Shown: in pieces, positions 9,560 to 19,204 of the stretch
How positions within the stretch are numbered: the stretch's first letter is position 1
Layout of the letters: each line of letters begins with the position of its first letter
The notes under the pieces: generated by a model
Told to the model about the DNA's origin: nothing
What the model saw: the letters and a program-made list of their open reading frames with translations, nothing else
Database searches by the model: none
Position numbers and translations under genes: made by a program
Assembly: GCA_002377855.1 (NCBI GenBank)
Contig: DFQQ01000044.1
Span: 90,258-154,257, forward strand
DNA from: Acidovorax delafieldii
GTDB lineage: Bacteria > Pseudomonadota > Gammaproteobacteria > Burkholderiales > Burkholderiaceae_C
Length of the DNA: 64,000 bases
Reading direction: 5' to 3'

Positions 9560-9838
9560 ATGGACACCACAGCTTTCACCCACGAACTGGCAGCGCAGGG
9601 ATTCGACGCGCCTTTGCGCCTGGAACGCGAGGCCAACGGCGCCATGGGCTGGCACACCCACCCATTCGAAGCCAGGGCGCTGGTGCTGGCCGGTGAAATC
9701 CGCATCCTCACGGAGCAGGGCCCCGAGCGCACCTATCGGGCTGGCGACGTGTTTCACCTGCGGCAAGCCGAGCCCCACGCCGAGTGGTATGGCCCGCAGG
9801 GGGTGACTTATCTGTCGGGGCGCAAAGTCACCGCCTGA
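9560..9838 (+). CDS. Small cupin-domain protein
   Basis: A 92-residue single-domain cupin. The two cupin motifs are visible as WHTHPFEARALVLAGEIRI and AGDVFHLRQAEPHAEWYGP, with histidines expected to bind a metal. The start at ATG 9560 (MDTTAFTHELA) follows CGGAGACACC. It lies 72 bp after the amidohydrolase in the same direction and is probably the last gene of that operon. Its role is unknown; small cupins in such clusters can be metal-dependent enzymes or sensors. Confidence 0.85.
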   Translation: MDTTAFTHELAAQGFDAPLRLEREANGAMGWHTHPFEARALVLAGEIRILTEQGPERTYRAGDVFHLRQAEPHAEWYGPQGVTYLSGRKVTA

Positions 9839-9886
9839 CTGCCGTGCGCATGGCCTGCAGCCCCGCAAGCGGGGCCGCAGAGGGCT

Positions 9887-11845
9887 TTACAGCGCCCCAT
9901 CCCCCAGAACAATCCCTTCACGGCGAGGGTCTACGCCGCCCTCCAGCCTGGTCTGGCCATTGCGCTGCACCCGCATGATGGTGGAGACGCCGCTGGACTG
10001 CGCGCCGCTGTTCACCGTGTGGCCCTTGGCCTTGAGGCCGTCGATCAGGCCGGTGAGGTCCAACGAAGTATTCGCACCATCTACGTTGGTGGTGGGGCTG
10101 TTGGTAGCGCCGAAGTTCACCAGTGAGGTGGCCTGCTGTGCATCGAGCCCCCAGTCCAGCGCGCCCACCACGGTCTTGAGCACGTACTGGATGATGGTGC
10201 CGCCGCCGGGCGAGCCGGTGGCCATCACAAAGTCGCCAGGGCCGGTGCCCTTGAAGACCAGGGTGGGGGCCATGGTGCTGCGGGGACGCTTGCCCGGGGC
10301 CACGCGGTTGGCCACGGGCACGCCAGCGGCGTCAACGGGCTGTGCCGAGAAGTCGGTGAGCTGGTTGGTGAGCAGGAAGCCGCCCACCATGTGGTACGAG
10401 CCCATGCTGGATTCGACGGTGGAGGTCATCGAGACCACATTGCCGTACGCATCGACGATGGAGAAATGGGTCGTGCCTTTCTCGACCGTCTTGTCCACGC
10501 CCAGCGGCACATCACCCAGGCTGCCGGCGGTGGCCGTGCCCATGGATTTGCCTTCGGCGTTGATCAGGGCCGCGCGCTGCTGGAGATAGGTCTTGTCGAG
10601 CATGGTGGACACGCCCTTGCCCGGCAGCGGTACGAAGTCGGTGTCGGCCACGTACTTGTCGCGGTCGGCATAGGCCAGGCGCTCGGCTTCAGACACCAGA
10701 TGCACCCCCATCACGCTGGGCACGCCACCTTCCTTGGCAGGGTTGGCGGGGCCGTATTTGGAAAGATCGAAGTTCTCCAGAATGCCCAGCGATTGCGCGA
10801 TGGCTATGCCGCCCGATGAGGGTGGCGACATGGTGCAGATGTAGTAGCTGCTGCGGTAGGTGGTGCACACCGGTTCGCGCTTTTTGGCCTGGTAGTTCTT
10901 GAGGTCAGCCGCCGTCATCAGGCTAGGGGTGATGGGCGTCTTGGCCGCGTCGTCGCCCACCGACTGCGCCGCCTTGGCAACAATGGCCTCGGCCATGGCA
11001 CCGGAGTACATGGCGTCCGCGCCGCCTGTCGCTAGCGCCCGCAGCGACTGTGCATAGGCGGTATTGGTGGTCACGCTGCCGGTGGCTTTGGGCGTGCCGT
11101 CTGCATTGAAGTACGCCGCCACCGCATTGGCGTCCAGCAGCAGGTTGGGCGCATTGCTCTTGATGGCGTCGCCCATGCGCCCGGGAATCTTGTAGCCTGC
11201 CGTGGCCAGGTGGATACCTTCGTCGAACAGTTGGCCCCAGGCGAGTTTGCCGTGCTCCTTGTGGGCCATGTCCAGCATGCGCATGACGCCAGGCACCCCG
11301 ATGGAGCGGCCACTGCGCCGCGCACTGGGCACGGGGGCTGGCGACGATGCATTGCTTGGGTCCTGGCGCGCCAGGTAATAGCCGGTGGCAGCAGCGGGGG
11401 CGGTTTCCCGGCCGTCATAGGCCACCACCTTCTTGTTGGCGGCGTCGTAATACATCATGAAGGCGCTGCCAGCAATGGTGCTGGACTGCGGCTCCACCAA
11501 GCCCAGCACGGCCTGCACGGCCACGGCGGCGTCCACCGCCGTGCCACCGGCCTTGAGCACGTCGCAACCGGCCTTGGTGGCCAGCGGCGTGTTGGCCACC
11601 ACCATGTAGCTGCTGGACTGCTTGGCCTTGTAGCCCAGGCGGTAGCCCGAGGCAGCCTCGGGCGCGGCGGGATCGCCCGGCAAACCCGAGCCCACGACCA
11701 CTGCCGAACCGCTGCCCGACACCACGGAGCAGCTCTGCGCGTTCGTGTCCACCACCAGATCGGAGCCAGAGCCGCTTCCGCACCCATACAGCGACAACGC
11801 AACGGCCACGGGCGTCAAAGCCCAAAGCCAAGTTTTTCTCTTCAT
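9887..11845 (-). CDS. ggt: Gamma-glutamyltransferase, lipoprotein type
   Basis: A 652-residue gamma-glutamyltranspeptidase that cleaves gamma-glutamyl bonds, for example of glutathione, in the cell envelope. The N-terminus MKRKTWLWALTPVAVALSLYGCGSG is a signal peptide ending in a lipobox-like LYGC, suggesting a lipid anchor. The autoprocessing and catalytic threonine lies in KGTTHFSIVDAYGN, and the substrate loop MTSTVESSMGS follows, as in the family. The start at 11845 is preferred over an upstream in-frame extension of 42 codons that lacks signal-peptide character. It ends convergently, 48 bp from the cupin gene. Confidence 0.93.
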   Translation of the reverse strand: MKRKTWLWALTPVAVALSLYGCGSGSGSDLVVDTNAQSCSVVSGSGSAVVVGSGLPGDPAAPEAASGYRLGYKAKQSSSYMVVANTPLATKAGCDVLKAGGTAVDAAVAVQAVLGLVEPQSSTIAGSAFMMYYDAANKKVVAYDGRETAPAAATGYYLARQDPSNASSPAPVPSARRSGRSIGVPGVMRMLDMAHKEHGKLAWGQLFDEGIHLATAGYKIPGRMGDAIKSNAPNLLLDANAVAAYFNADGTPKATGSVTTNTAYAQSLRALATGGADAMYSGAMAEAIVAKAAQSVGDDAAKTPITPSLMTAADLKNYQAKKREPVCTTYRSSYYICTMSPPSSGGIAIAQSLGILENFDLSKYGPANPAKEGGVPSVMGVHLVSEAERLAYADRDKYVADTDFVPLPGKGVSTMLDKTYLQQRAALINAEGKSMGTATAGSLGDVPLGVDKTVEKGTTHFSIVDAYGNVVSMTSTVESSMGSYHMVGGFLLTNQLTDFSAQPVDAAGVPVANRVAPGKRPRSTMAPTLVFKGTGPGDFVMATGSPGGGTIIQYVLKTVVGALDWGLDAQQATSLVNFGATNSPTTNVDGANTSLDLTGLIDGLKAKGHTVNSGAQSSGVSTIMRVQRNGQTRLEGGVDPRREGIVLGDGAL

Positions 11846-12233
11846 TGGATTACTCCTGCGAATGTTGAAATGCTGGCAGCCCCAACCATCGTTCTCAGGC
11901 CACCACCGCTGACACAGCAACATGCGTGCCGCGTCACCTCCCCCATTTGCCACGCGGCTGGCCAAGCACACGGGTAGACGGCCAAGCCATCATTGCACCG
12001 GCCGCACCCCACTGTCGAGCAGGTTGCAATTGACCCGCAAAAGCTCTCCAGCGCTCTGTGCACACAAGGCTCATGGTTGGATGGGCCGGGGGACAAGCTT
12101 GGGCCCACAGTCGCCGCAAGAAGGACCGTCGCATTGCTGCGCGGCAGGGCTTGGTCCCACGCGCGCCCTTTTGCCATTGATAGCGAAAGCGCCCGCCAAT
12201 CAAGCGCAACACGCTATCAAATACATAGCAAAT
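11846..12233. other. 388-bp gene-free stretch upstream of ggt
   Basis: It lies between ggt and the AEC permease, both on the minus strand. The part next to ggt should hold its promoter. The far end carries a short GCGCTTAT-family repeat (12175-12236). No credible gene is seen; the 92-112 aa ORFs overlap in several frames and have no recognisable features. Confidence 0.5.
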
Positions 12234-12236
12234 TCA
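12175..12236. repeat. Short GCGCTTAT-family repeat
   Basis: It contains TTGATAGCGAAAGCGC, CAAGCGC and then GCTATCAAATACATAGCAAA, the palindromic building blocks of the repeat family seen nine times in this window. It abuts the stop codon of the AEC permease. Confidence 0.6.
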
Positions 12237-13187
12237 GACCAACAACGCCACTGCGGCTGAGAAGCTCAGGAACGCCAGGGCCGTGGAGACCAAGATGATG
12301 CGGGCGACGCGCCCATTGTGGGCGCCAAACTTTTCGGCCAGCAGCGACACGTTGCTGGCACTGGGCAGCGCGGACAGCAGCACCATCACTGTCAGCGCAA
12401 ACGGCGTGAGCGGCACCCCCAGCGCCATGGCAGCCGTGCCGGTGCACCAAACCAGCAGCGGGTGCACCAGCAGCTTGGCCAACGCTACCGGAACATAGTC
12501 GCGCGCAAGCACCTGCTCGTGCTGGTTCATCTGCGAGCGGGCCAGGACGGCACCAATGGTGAACAGGGCTACGGGCGAAGCCGCATCGGCCAGCATGGCC
12601 ACGGTTTTGTCCACCGGCCCTGGCAGCTGGAACCGCAGTGCCGACGCCACGGCACCCAGCGCTATCGACCACGGCATGGGGTTGGTGGCAACGCCCCTGA
12701 GCGCGCTGCGCAAGGCCGCGCCCACCCCATGTGCGCCGGCTCCATCCAGCCGCGACAGCGCAATGCACACCGAACTGGTGATGACCATGTCGACCATGAT
12801 GGTGAGGATGGCAGGCCCCGCGCTCTGCGCGCCCAGCAAGGCCACCAGCAGGGGCACGCCCATGAAGCCGGTGTTGGGAAAAGCCGCCACCAGGGCGCCA
12901 AAGGCTGCGTCGTTCCAGCCAATGCGGGCATTGCGCGTGAGCGCGACGGTGGCACCCACCATGACGAGCGCGCACAGCACATAGACACCAGCCACTGCTG
13001 GGTCCAGCAGCTTGCCGATGGGCGTACTGGCTCCGAAGCGGTACAGCATGCACGGCAGCGCAAAGTACAGGACGAACGCGTTGAGCCCCGGTATGGCCGG
13101 CTGCGGCAGCACGCCCCGCCGTGCGGCAAGGTAACCACACAGCACCAGCGCAAAGAAAGGAAAAGTGATGGTGAGGACGGACAGCAC
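12234..13187 (-). CDS. AEC-family (auxin efflux carrier-like) permease
   Basis: A 317-residue inner-membrane protein with about ten hydrophobic segments. It opens with MLSVLTITFPFFALVLCGYLAARRGVL and continues with GLNAFVLYFALPCMLYRF, typical of bacterial AEC/MdcF-type transporters. The C-terminal half has LVHPLLVWCTGTAAMALGVP and LPSASNVSLLAEKFG, the conserved family end region. Bacterial members export or import small organic acids such as malonate; the substrate here is unknown. The neighbouring genes do not define it. Confidence 0.9.
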   Translation of the reverse strand: MLSVLTITFPFFALVLCGYLAARRGVLPQPAIPGLNAFVLYFALPCMLYRFGASTPIGKLLDPAVAGVYVLCALVMVGATVALTRNARIGWNDAAFGALVAAFPNTGFMGVPLLVALLGAQSAGPAILTIMVDMVITSSVCIALSRLDGAGAHGVGAALRSALRGVATNPMPWSIALGAVASALRFQLPGPVDKTVAMLADAASPVALFTIGAVLARSQMNQHEQVLARDYVPVALAKLLVHPLLVWCTGTAAMALGVPLTPFALTVMVLLSALPSASNVSLLAEKFGAHNGRVARIILVSTALAFLSFSAAVALLV

Positions 13188-13388
13188 GGGGCTATTGTCT
13201 GTGCTGAGACGGCACGGCCGGCACCGCGTGCGGTGCCGCGGTCAGCGCAAAGTCAGGCGGCAGCCATCACGCAGCACGACGTGCTCCCTCGGCGCGCCGG
13301 GCGCATCACCATTGGCCGCCAAAGCGATCCGTCAGCGCGGCAGCCCTCACCCGGCGACCGCTGTGCAGCCGCGCACGGCCAGCGGGCT

Positions 13389-14675
13389 TCATTGCTTGCG
13401 CTGCACGATGAGGTTGCGTTTGGCGTCCTCGGGGTAGGCAAAGGTGATGGAGCCGTTCTTGACCATGCCCACGATCAGCATGTTGCGGGTGATCGCATCC
13501 TTGTCGCTGGCGCTGAATGGATGGTCGTAAGTGGTCAACACGCCGTAGTACGTCTTCATCTTGCCTTCCAGCGATTCCTTGATGGCGGGGCCGGTGAGGT
13601 TGCCGTCGCGGATGCCCAGAAATGAATACATCAGCAGATAGGTGGCGTCATAAGCGTTCGCCGCAGCCATGGGCACGGCGGGCTTGCGCTGGTATTTGCG
13701 GGTGTAACCCGACAAGAAAGACGCGCGACGCTCGTTGCTGGGTTCGGCAATAAAGGTCTGCGCGGTGAGCGCGCCCTCGGCCGCGTCCTTGGCTCCTTCA
13801 AGGAAGAAGGGGAAGGACAGGGTCCAGGGGCCGACCTGCGTCACCTTCCAGCCCATCGACTTCTTGCCATTGGCGATGACAGCGTTCTCGGGTCCCACCG
13901 TGTAGCTGTAGATCACATTGGCCCCCGCATTGCGTGCGGCGGAAAGTTCGGCGCTCAGGTCCTTCACCCCCAGCGGAAAGCGCGACACATGCACGGGCTT
14001 GAGGTTCTTGGCGGCCAAAGCTTCGACCACATCCTTGTAACCGCCCTCGCCATAGCCGGTGGTGTCGGCAAAGATGGCCACCTTGTCCCAGCCGCGCTTG
14101 AGGATTTCATCCACCATCATCGGGGCCTGCAGCGCATCGCGACCCTGCACCCGGAAGATGTAGCTCTCGGGCGCGGGGTAGGTGGTGGTCACGGCCGTGC
14201 CGGTGGCGCAGGGCACGATCAGCGGTGTCTTGCTTTGCTGGAACAGGTCCAGCGCCTTCAGGGCCACGCCGGTGTTGCAAAAGCCCAGCACGGCGCTGAC
14301 CTTCTCGGACAGCAGTTCCTGCGCGGCCTGGCGCCCGCGTGCCGGGTCGGCCATGTCGTCCTTCACGACCAGTTCCATGGGCCTTCCCATGTAGCCGCCT
14401 ACGGCGTTGATCTCATCCACCGCAAGGCGAATGCCATTGAGCATGGGCACGCCAAAGTCGGCCGATGGCCCCGTGAACGGGCCAATCACCCCCACCCGTA
14501 CCGGCACCTGCGAGCCCTGCGCCCAGGCTGCGGGCGCGCCGACCAGTGCCAGCACAGCCAGGGCGGCGGCGGCCGCACGCCCCTTGCCCGCGCCGGGAGC
14601 AGCAGGGCTGCAGCAAGCAGATGGGGAAACCGAACGGGTGGAAGTAAACGTTGAAAAGAAGCGGAAGGCCTGCAC
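13389..14675 (-). CDS. ABC transporter substrate-binding protein, branched-chain amino acid type
   Basis: Periplasmic Leu/Ile/Val-type receptor (Peripla_BP_6). The mature part begins at about QVPVRVGVIGPFTGPSADFG and includes GYMGRPMELVVKDDMADPARG, as in LivK-like proteins. Its signal-peptide core is AAAAALAVLALVGAPAAWA. The start is uncertain. A GTG at 14675 with GAGAGA 8-10 bp upstream gives 428 aa with a long n-region; an ATG at 14762 gives 457 aa. No permease or ATPase genes are adjacent, so it is an orphan receptor here. The ligand could be an amino acid or an aromatic acid. Confidence 0.88.
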   Translation of the reverse strand: MQAFRFFSTFTSTRSVSPSACCSPAAPGAGKGRAAAAALAVLALVGAPAAWAQGSQVPVRVGVIGPFTGPSADFGVPMLNGIRLAVDEINAVGGYMGRPMELVVKDDMADPARGRQAAQELLSEKVSAVLGFCNTGVALKALDLFQQSKTPLIVPCATGTAVTTTYPAPESYIFRVQGRDALQAPMMVDEILKRGWDKVAIFADTTGYGEGGYKDVVEALAAKNLKPVHVSRFPLGVKDLSAELSAARNAGANVIYSYTVGPENAVIANGKKSMGWKVTQVGPWTLSFPFFLEGAKDAAEGALTAQTFIAEPSNERRASFLSGYTRKYQRKPAVPMAAANAYDATYLLMYSFLGIRDGNLTGPAIKESLEGKMKTYYGVLTTYDHPFSASDKDAITRNMLIVGMVKNGSITFAYPEDAKRNLIVQRKQ

Positions 14676-14799
14676 TGTGGTTGTCTCTCTGGTCGTGGAA
14701 TGCCGCAATAACCAACCAGTATCCCCACGAAATCCCATCAGCCCAAGAGGGATTTCCCGCAACGTCCAGCGACAAGTGTTACGACGTCTGACGCCTTGT

Positions 14800-15171
14800 T
14801 CAACGAGACAGGGTGCCGGCTACTTCCTGAACCTTGCGTCGGGCCACTGCCAGGTTTGCGCGGCTTTTGTCGAGCACGGCATGGACCAGTTCACGTCCGC
14901 TGGCCGACAGGCAGAAGATATGGTGCCGTCCACCCAGGGTGACGTGGATGTCTTGCAGGGCTTCGCCCTCAGCCATTGCCCCGAGCGCGTCAACCTTCGC
15001 GCGCGCCATCCGGGCGGCGGCCTCTGCCGTTGGCGCGAATTCGATGGTGCTGCCCATGCTGTGCAGCAAAGCGCCAGTGGCGACGTCCACCACGGCCGCA
15101 CCAAGGACTGCGTCGATGGCCATCAGCTCGCTCACGGGTTCTTGCAGGTTCGGCGTGGAGGTTTCAGTCAC
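14800..15171 (-). CDS. Roadblock/LC7-fold protein
   Basis: A 123-residue cytoplasmic protein without signal or membrane segments. The order VVDVATGALLHSMGS, a helix, then DIHVTLGGRHHIFCLSA and LDKSRANLAVARRKVQEV follows the roadblock/LC7 fold of MglB-like proteins, which dimerise and often act with small GTPases or in polarity and regulation. No GTPase gene is nearby. It is divergent from rep across about 170 bp. The fold call is by sequence resemblance; its function is unknown. Confidence 0.6.
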   Translation of the reverse strand: MTETSTPNLQEPVSELMAIDAVLGAAVVDVATGALLHSMGSTIEFAPTAEAAARMARAKVDALGAMAEGEALQDIHVTLGGRHHIFCLSASGRELVHAVLDKSRANLAVARRKVQEVAGTLSR

Positions 15172-15343
15172 GCCCGCATTGTTGGCCAGAGAGCACCGAT
15201 TGCCAACGAAAACCTGTACCCGGCGCGCATACCCCCGCCCGACAGGCCGTGCAGTGTTGCAAGTGCCCGCGGGGTATCATTCGCGCCCCCTGCACCCCGC
15301 AGTGCGCTCCCTCCGCCACGGTCTTCTTCCTGTCCACTCCCCC

Positions 15344-17419
15344 ATGTCTGCCGGTCTCAATCTTGCCCAGCTCCAAGCCGTTCATTACACCGATGGCGCG
15401 TGTCTGGTGCTGGCCGGCGCGGGATCGGGCAAGACGCGGGTGATCACCCAGAAGATCGCGCACATGATTGAAAAGGGCATGGAGCCCAAGCGCATTGCGG
15501 CCATCACCTTCACGAACAAGGCGGCCTCGGAAATGCGCGAGCGGGCGCAGCACCTCATCGGCAAGCGTGCCAAGGACGTGCTGATCTGCACCTTTCACGC
15601 CCTGGGCGTGCGCATGGTGCGCGAAGATGGCCATGTCCTGGGCCTCAAGCCCCAGTTCAGCATCCTGGACGCCGACGACGTGACCGGCATCCTGAAGGAA
15701 GCCTCGGGCGGCACCACCGACATGGCTACCGCACGGCAATGGCAGTGGGTGATCAGCAAGTGGAAGAACATGGGCCTGACCTCCGAGCAGGCGCTGGCCC
15801 AGGCGGCGGACGACAACGAACGCATCATCGCGACGCTGATGGCGCGCTATGAAGAGCGCCTGGCGGCCTACCAGAGCGTGGACTTTGACGACCTGATCGG
15901 CATGCCGCTGCGCCTGCTGCGCGACTTTCCGGAGGTGCGCGCCAAGTGGCAGGCGGCGCTGGGCCATGTACTGGTGGACGAATACCAGGACACCAACGCC
16001 ACGCAGTACGAGCTGCTCAAGCTGCTGGTGGGTGCCAACGGCCACTTCACGGCCGTGGGCGACGACGACCAGTCCATCTACGGCTGGCGCGGCGCCACGC
16101 TCGACAACCTGAAAAAGCTGCCCGTCGACTTCCCGCACCTCAAGGTCATCAAGCTGGAGCAGAACTACCGCTCCACCAGCGCCATCTTGCGCGCAGCCAA
16201 CAACGTGATCGGGCCCAACCCCAAGCTGTTTCCGAAGACGTTGTTCAGCGAACTGGGCGAGGGCGAGCCCGTGCGCGTGGTGGATGCCGACAGCGAGGAG
16301 CACGAGGCCGAGCGCGCCGTGGCCCGCATCCTGAGCCTGCGCGCGGCCAGCAATCCGCCGCCCCCATGGAAGAGCTTTGCCATCCTGTATCGTGCCAACC
16401 ACCAGGCCAAACCGTTCGAAAAAGCGCTGCGCAAGGCCAACGTGCCCTACAAGGTCTCGGGCGGCACCAGCTTTTTTGACCGCGCCGAAATCAAAGACCT
16501 GTGCGCCTGGTTTCGCCTGTGGATCAACAGCGACGACGACCCGGCGTTTTTGCGCGCCATCACCACGCCCAAACGCGGCATTGGCCACACCACGCTGGCC
16601 GCATTGGGCACGTTTGCCACCCAGCACAAGCAAAGCATGTTCGGCGCGCTGTTCAACGGCATGTTGCCCGCCGCGATTCCGAAGCGTGCCATGGACGGCC
16701 TGCACGAGTTCGGCCGCTACATCAATTACCTGGAATACAGCGCCCGCCGCACGCATGGCGCCGAAGACGCTCGCACCTTCCTGAACGACTGGCTCAAGGA
16801 AATCGGCTACGAGCAGCACCTGTACGACAACGAAGACAGCGAGAAGGTGGCCGCCGCCCGCTGGAGCAACGTGATGGAGTTCTGCGACTGGATGGCCCAG
16901 CGCGCCGGCGGCCAGATCGACGACACGGCGGGCGCCGTGGTGGCCAAGGAGACCAAAAGCCTGCTGGAGGTGTCGCAGACCATTGCTCTACTCTCCACCA
17001 TCAGCGAGCGCGAGCAGGAACAGGACATGGTCACTCTCTCGACCCTGCACGCCAGCAAGGGGCTGGAGTGGCCGCATGTGGTGCTGGTGGGCGTGACCGA
17101 AGGCATGCTGCCCTTCAAGCTTGACGACGACGAAGGCCGCCAGCAGAAGGTGACCGACGATGTGCTGCAGCGCCTGCAGGAAGAGCGCCGCCTGATGTAT
17201 GTGGGCATCACCCGCGCCCAGCGCACGCTGGCCGTGAGCTGGACCAAGCGCCGCAAGAAGGGCCGCGAGATGGTGGCCGCGCAGCCCAGCCGCTTCATCG
17301 CCGAGATGGGCCTGGACAAGACCACCGCCCGCGAGGACCCGCGCGAAAAGCTCAAGGCCCTGCGCGCTGAATTTGCCGCCAAAAAAGCCCTGGCGGACAG
17401 CGCCCCACCGTTGCCCTGA
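15344..17419 (+). CDS. rep: ATP-dependent DNA helicase Rep (UvrD superfamily)
   Basis: A 691-residue SF1A helicase moving 3' to 5', expected to clear proteins ahead of forks. Motifs appear in order: Q-motif LNLAQLQAVHY, Walker A LAGAGSGKT, Ia TFTNKAASEM, II DEYQDTN, III GDDDQSIYGWRG, IV QNYRS, V TLHASKGLEWPHVVLVG, and VI EERRLMYVGITRAQ. Length and N-terminus fit Rep better than UvrD. ATG 15344 is chosen because the open frame upstream (170 codons) does not resemble helicase sequence and overlaps the divergent roadblock gene. Confidence 0.93.
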   Translation: MSAGLNLAQLQAVHYTDGACLVLAGAGSGKTRVITQKIAHMIEKGMEPKRIAAITFTNKAASEMRERAQHLIGKRAKDVLICTFHALGVRMVREDGHVLGLKPQFSILDADDVTGILKEASGGTTDMATARQWQWVISKWKNMGLTSEQALAQAADDNERIIATLMARYEERLAAYQSVDFDDLIGMPLRLLRDFPEVRAKWQAALGHVLVDEYQDTNATQYELLKLLVGANGHFTAVGDDDQSIYGWRGATLDNLKKLPVDFPHLKVIKLEQNYRSTSAILRAANNVIGPNPKLFPKTLFSELGEGEPVRVVDADSEEHEAERAVARILSLRAASNPPPPWKSFAILYRANHQAKPFEKALRKANVPYKVSGGTSFFDRAEIKDLCAWFRLWINSDDDPAFLRAITTPKRGIGHTTLAALGTFATQHKQSMFGALFNGMLPAAIPKRAMDGLHEFGRYINYLEYSARRTHGAEDARTFLNDWLKEIGYEQHLYDNEDSEKVAAARWSNVMEFCDWMAQRAGGQIDDTAGAVVAKETKSLLEVSQTIALLSTISEREQEQDMVTLSTLHASKGLEWPHVVLVGVTEGMLPFKLDDDEGRQQKVTDDVLQRLQEERRLMYVGITRAQRTLAVSWTKRRKKGREMVAAQPSRFIAEMGLDKTTAREDPREKLKALRAEFAAKKALADSAPPLP

Positions 17420-17448
17420 AAGGCACAGCAGCGAAGCAAGTCCTCACC

Positions 17449-17943
17449 ATGCCCCACCCCATCCACCCCCCAGGTCACGCAGCAACTGCGTTCTTTGCTT
17501 TGTTTTTGATAGCTATCAGCGCTTATCCTACAAGCGCCAGCGGCCAAGACAGTTCACAATCTGGCGCAGTGTGCCCGGCAGCCGCGGCCATGAGTCACCA
17601 GCACCTGCAAGGCCGGTGGCACGCCGAGATGCAAGCCAGCGCCACGGACGCGGCTGCCACGCCAAGGGCCGCCACGCTGCAACTGGGGCCCCACCCCGAG
17701 CTGGCGCACAGCGTACGTGGTACCGTGCAGCGCGAAGGCGCCACGGCGCAGGTCAGCGGCGATGTCGACGACGGTGACCTGACTTTGGAAGAATCGATCA
17801 ACGGCACCAACATCAGTGCCACCTGGACAGGCCGGGTGGTCGATGGCAGTTGCGGCAAGGAAATACGCGGATCATGGACCCACAGCACCCCTCCCAGCAC
17901 AACCCAGACCTTCGTCATGCGCAAGCAGGCCGGCTGGCAATGA
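17449..17943 (+). CDS. Exported protein of unknown function, signal peptide partly repeat-encoded
   Basis: A 164-residue protein with an N-terminal hydrophobic stretch (FFALFLIAISAYPTSASG) and an otherwise soluble, threonine/serine-rich body, probably periplasmic. I recognise no family; the central GRWHAEM... and GTVQREGATAQVSGDV segments suggest a beta-rich domain. Codons about 19-33 of the signal region coincide with a short interspersed repeat. Its stop overlaps the pldA start by ATGA (17940-17943), so the two are translationally coupled and may act together at the outer membrane. Confidence 0.65.
   Translation: MPHPIHPPGHAATAFFALFLIAISAYPTSASGQDSSQSGAVCPAAAAMSHQHLQGRWHAEMQASATDAAATPRAATLQLGPHPELAHSVRGTVQREGATAQVSGDVDDGDLTLEESINGTNISATWTGRVVDGSCGKEIRGSWTHSTPPSTTQTFVMRKQAGWQ
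17503..17550 (+). repeat. Short GCGCTTAT-family repeat encoding part of a signal peptide
   Basis: It reads TTTTTGATAGCTATCAGCGC, then TTATCCTACAAGCGCCAG, matching the intergenic copies at 23073, 23861 and 25041. Here it lies inside an open reading frame and encodes FLIAISAYPTSASG. Confidence 0.65.
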
Positions 17944-19169
17944 GCCCCCTAAGCGCCTCGATACAGCCATCTCGGTCACGGGCGGGCCGGGCCTGGCCAG
18001 CGGCCTTGGTGCTGATGCTGGCCCCCGCCGCGGTCATGGCGCAAGCCACGGCTGCCAGCGCAGCCGCATCCAATGGTCCCGACGCTGCCTGGCGCCGTTG
18101 CGCCGCCTTGTCCGGCGACAACGCGGCGCGCCTTGCGTGCTTTGATGCCTGGGCTGGCCAGCAGGCCTGGCAGGCCCCCGCTGCTTCTGCGCAGTCGGCT
18201 CCCGCTGCCGCAACCTCAGGCGCAGGCGCAGAGGCCAATGCGCCCACCACGCCGGTGGACACCACCCTGCCGGCCACGCGCATCATCGAAGTCGCCCGCA
18301 CCGAAGGCTGCCGCGACCCGCAGTACAGCGACCTCTCCCGCTTCTGGGAACTGGAGTCGGGCAGCGATTGCGGCACCTTCAGCTTCCGGGGCTACCGCCC
18401 CATCACCGTGTCGGTCGTGGCCTCGGATTCGGTCAACCGCCAGCCCACATCGACGGCACCAGGCCACTCAGCCCCCGAAAGCACGCCTTACCGCACCACC
18501 GAAAACCGCATCCAGCTGTCGGTGCGCACCAAGCTGGCCCAGGGCCTGCTCACCCAGGGGCATCCCACGCTCAAGGACTCGGTGTGGTTCGGCTATTCGC
18601 AGCAGTCCTATTGGCAGCTGTTCACTCCCCAGATCTCGCGCCCCTTCCGCGCGACCGACCACGAACCCGAGGTCATGTACGTGTACCCCACCACGGCCAA
18701 GCTGCCCTTTGGATGGCGCTGGCGCTACAGCGGTGTGGGGCTGGTGCACCAGTCCAACGGCCAAAGCGAGCCCTTGTCGCGCAGCTGGAACCGCGTGTAC
18801 CTGATGACCGGCATGGAACTGGACAACCGCTGGACCGTGAATGCCCGCTTGTGGAAGCGCCTGTCTGAGGGCGCGGACAGTGATGACAACCCCGGCATCA
18901 GTGATTACATCGGCCGCGGAGAGCTGTCGGTACGCTGGAACGTGAACAAGGACAACACGCTCGGCGCCACTTTCCGCAGTTCATTGGCCAGCAGCGACCG
19001 CGGCTCGGTGCGGCTGGAATGGATGCAGGCCCTGGGCAGCGGGCTGTGGGGTGGCAAGAGCAACTTGCGTCTGCACACCGCCTTGTTCAGCGGTTATGGC
19101 GACAGCATGATCGACTACAACCGCAAGCGCACGGTATTCAGCCTGGGCGTGAGCTTGGTGGACTTTTAA
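17940..19169 (+). CDS. pldA: Outer-membrane phospholipase A1
   Basis: A 409-residue outer-membrane phospholipase (PldA/OMPLA family) that hydrolyses phospholipids in the outer leaflet under envelope stress. An N-terminal export signal ends near PAAVMAQA. An Ala-rich linker then leads to the beta-barrel. The catalytic histidine and serine occur in VHQSNGQSEPLSRSWNRVY, and FGYSQQSYWQLF matches the family. The start ATG 17940 overlaps the previous stop. The C-terminus SLGVSLVDF ends in phenylalanine, as expected for BAM-assembled barrels. The N-terminal part is longer than in E. coli PldA. Confidence 0.92.
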   Translation: MSPLSASIQPSRSRAGRAWPAALVLMLAPAAVMAQATAASAAASNGPDAAWRRCAALSGDNAARLACFDAWAGQQAWQAPAASAQSAPAAATSGAGAEANAPTTPVDTTLPATRIIEVARTEGCRDPQYSDLSRFWELESGSDCGTFSFRGYRPITVSVVASDSVNRQPTSTAPGHSAPESTPYRTTENRIQLSVRTKLAQGLLTQGHPTLKDSVWFGYSQQSYWQLFTPQISRPFRATDHEPEVMYVYPTTAKLPFGWRWRYSGVGLVHQSNGQSEPLSRSWNRVYLMTGMELDNRWTVNARLWKRLSEGADSDDNPGISDYIGRGELSVRWNVNKDNTLGATFRSSLASSDRGSVRLEWMQALGSGLWGGKSNLRLHTALFSGYGDSMIDYNRKRTVFSLGVSLVDF

Positions 19170-19204
19170 GTCGCTTTTTCAAAGGGTTCCTCGCCCACGC
19201 TGAA

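Noticed and set aside
15164..16819. 551-aa minus-strand frame opposite rep
   Set aside because: Antisense to all conserved helicase motifs; composition is shadow-like.
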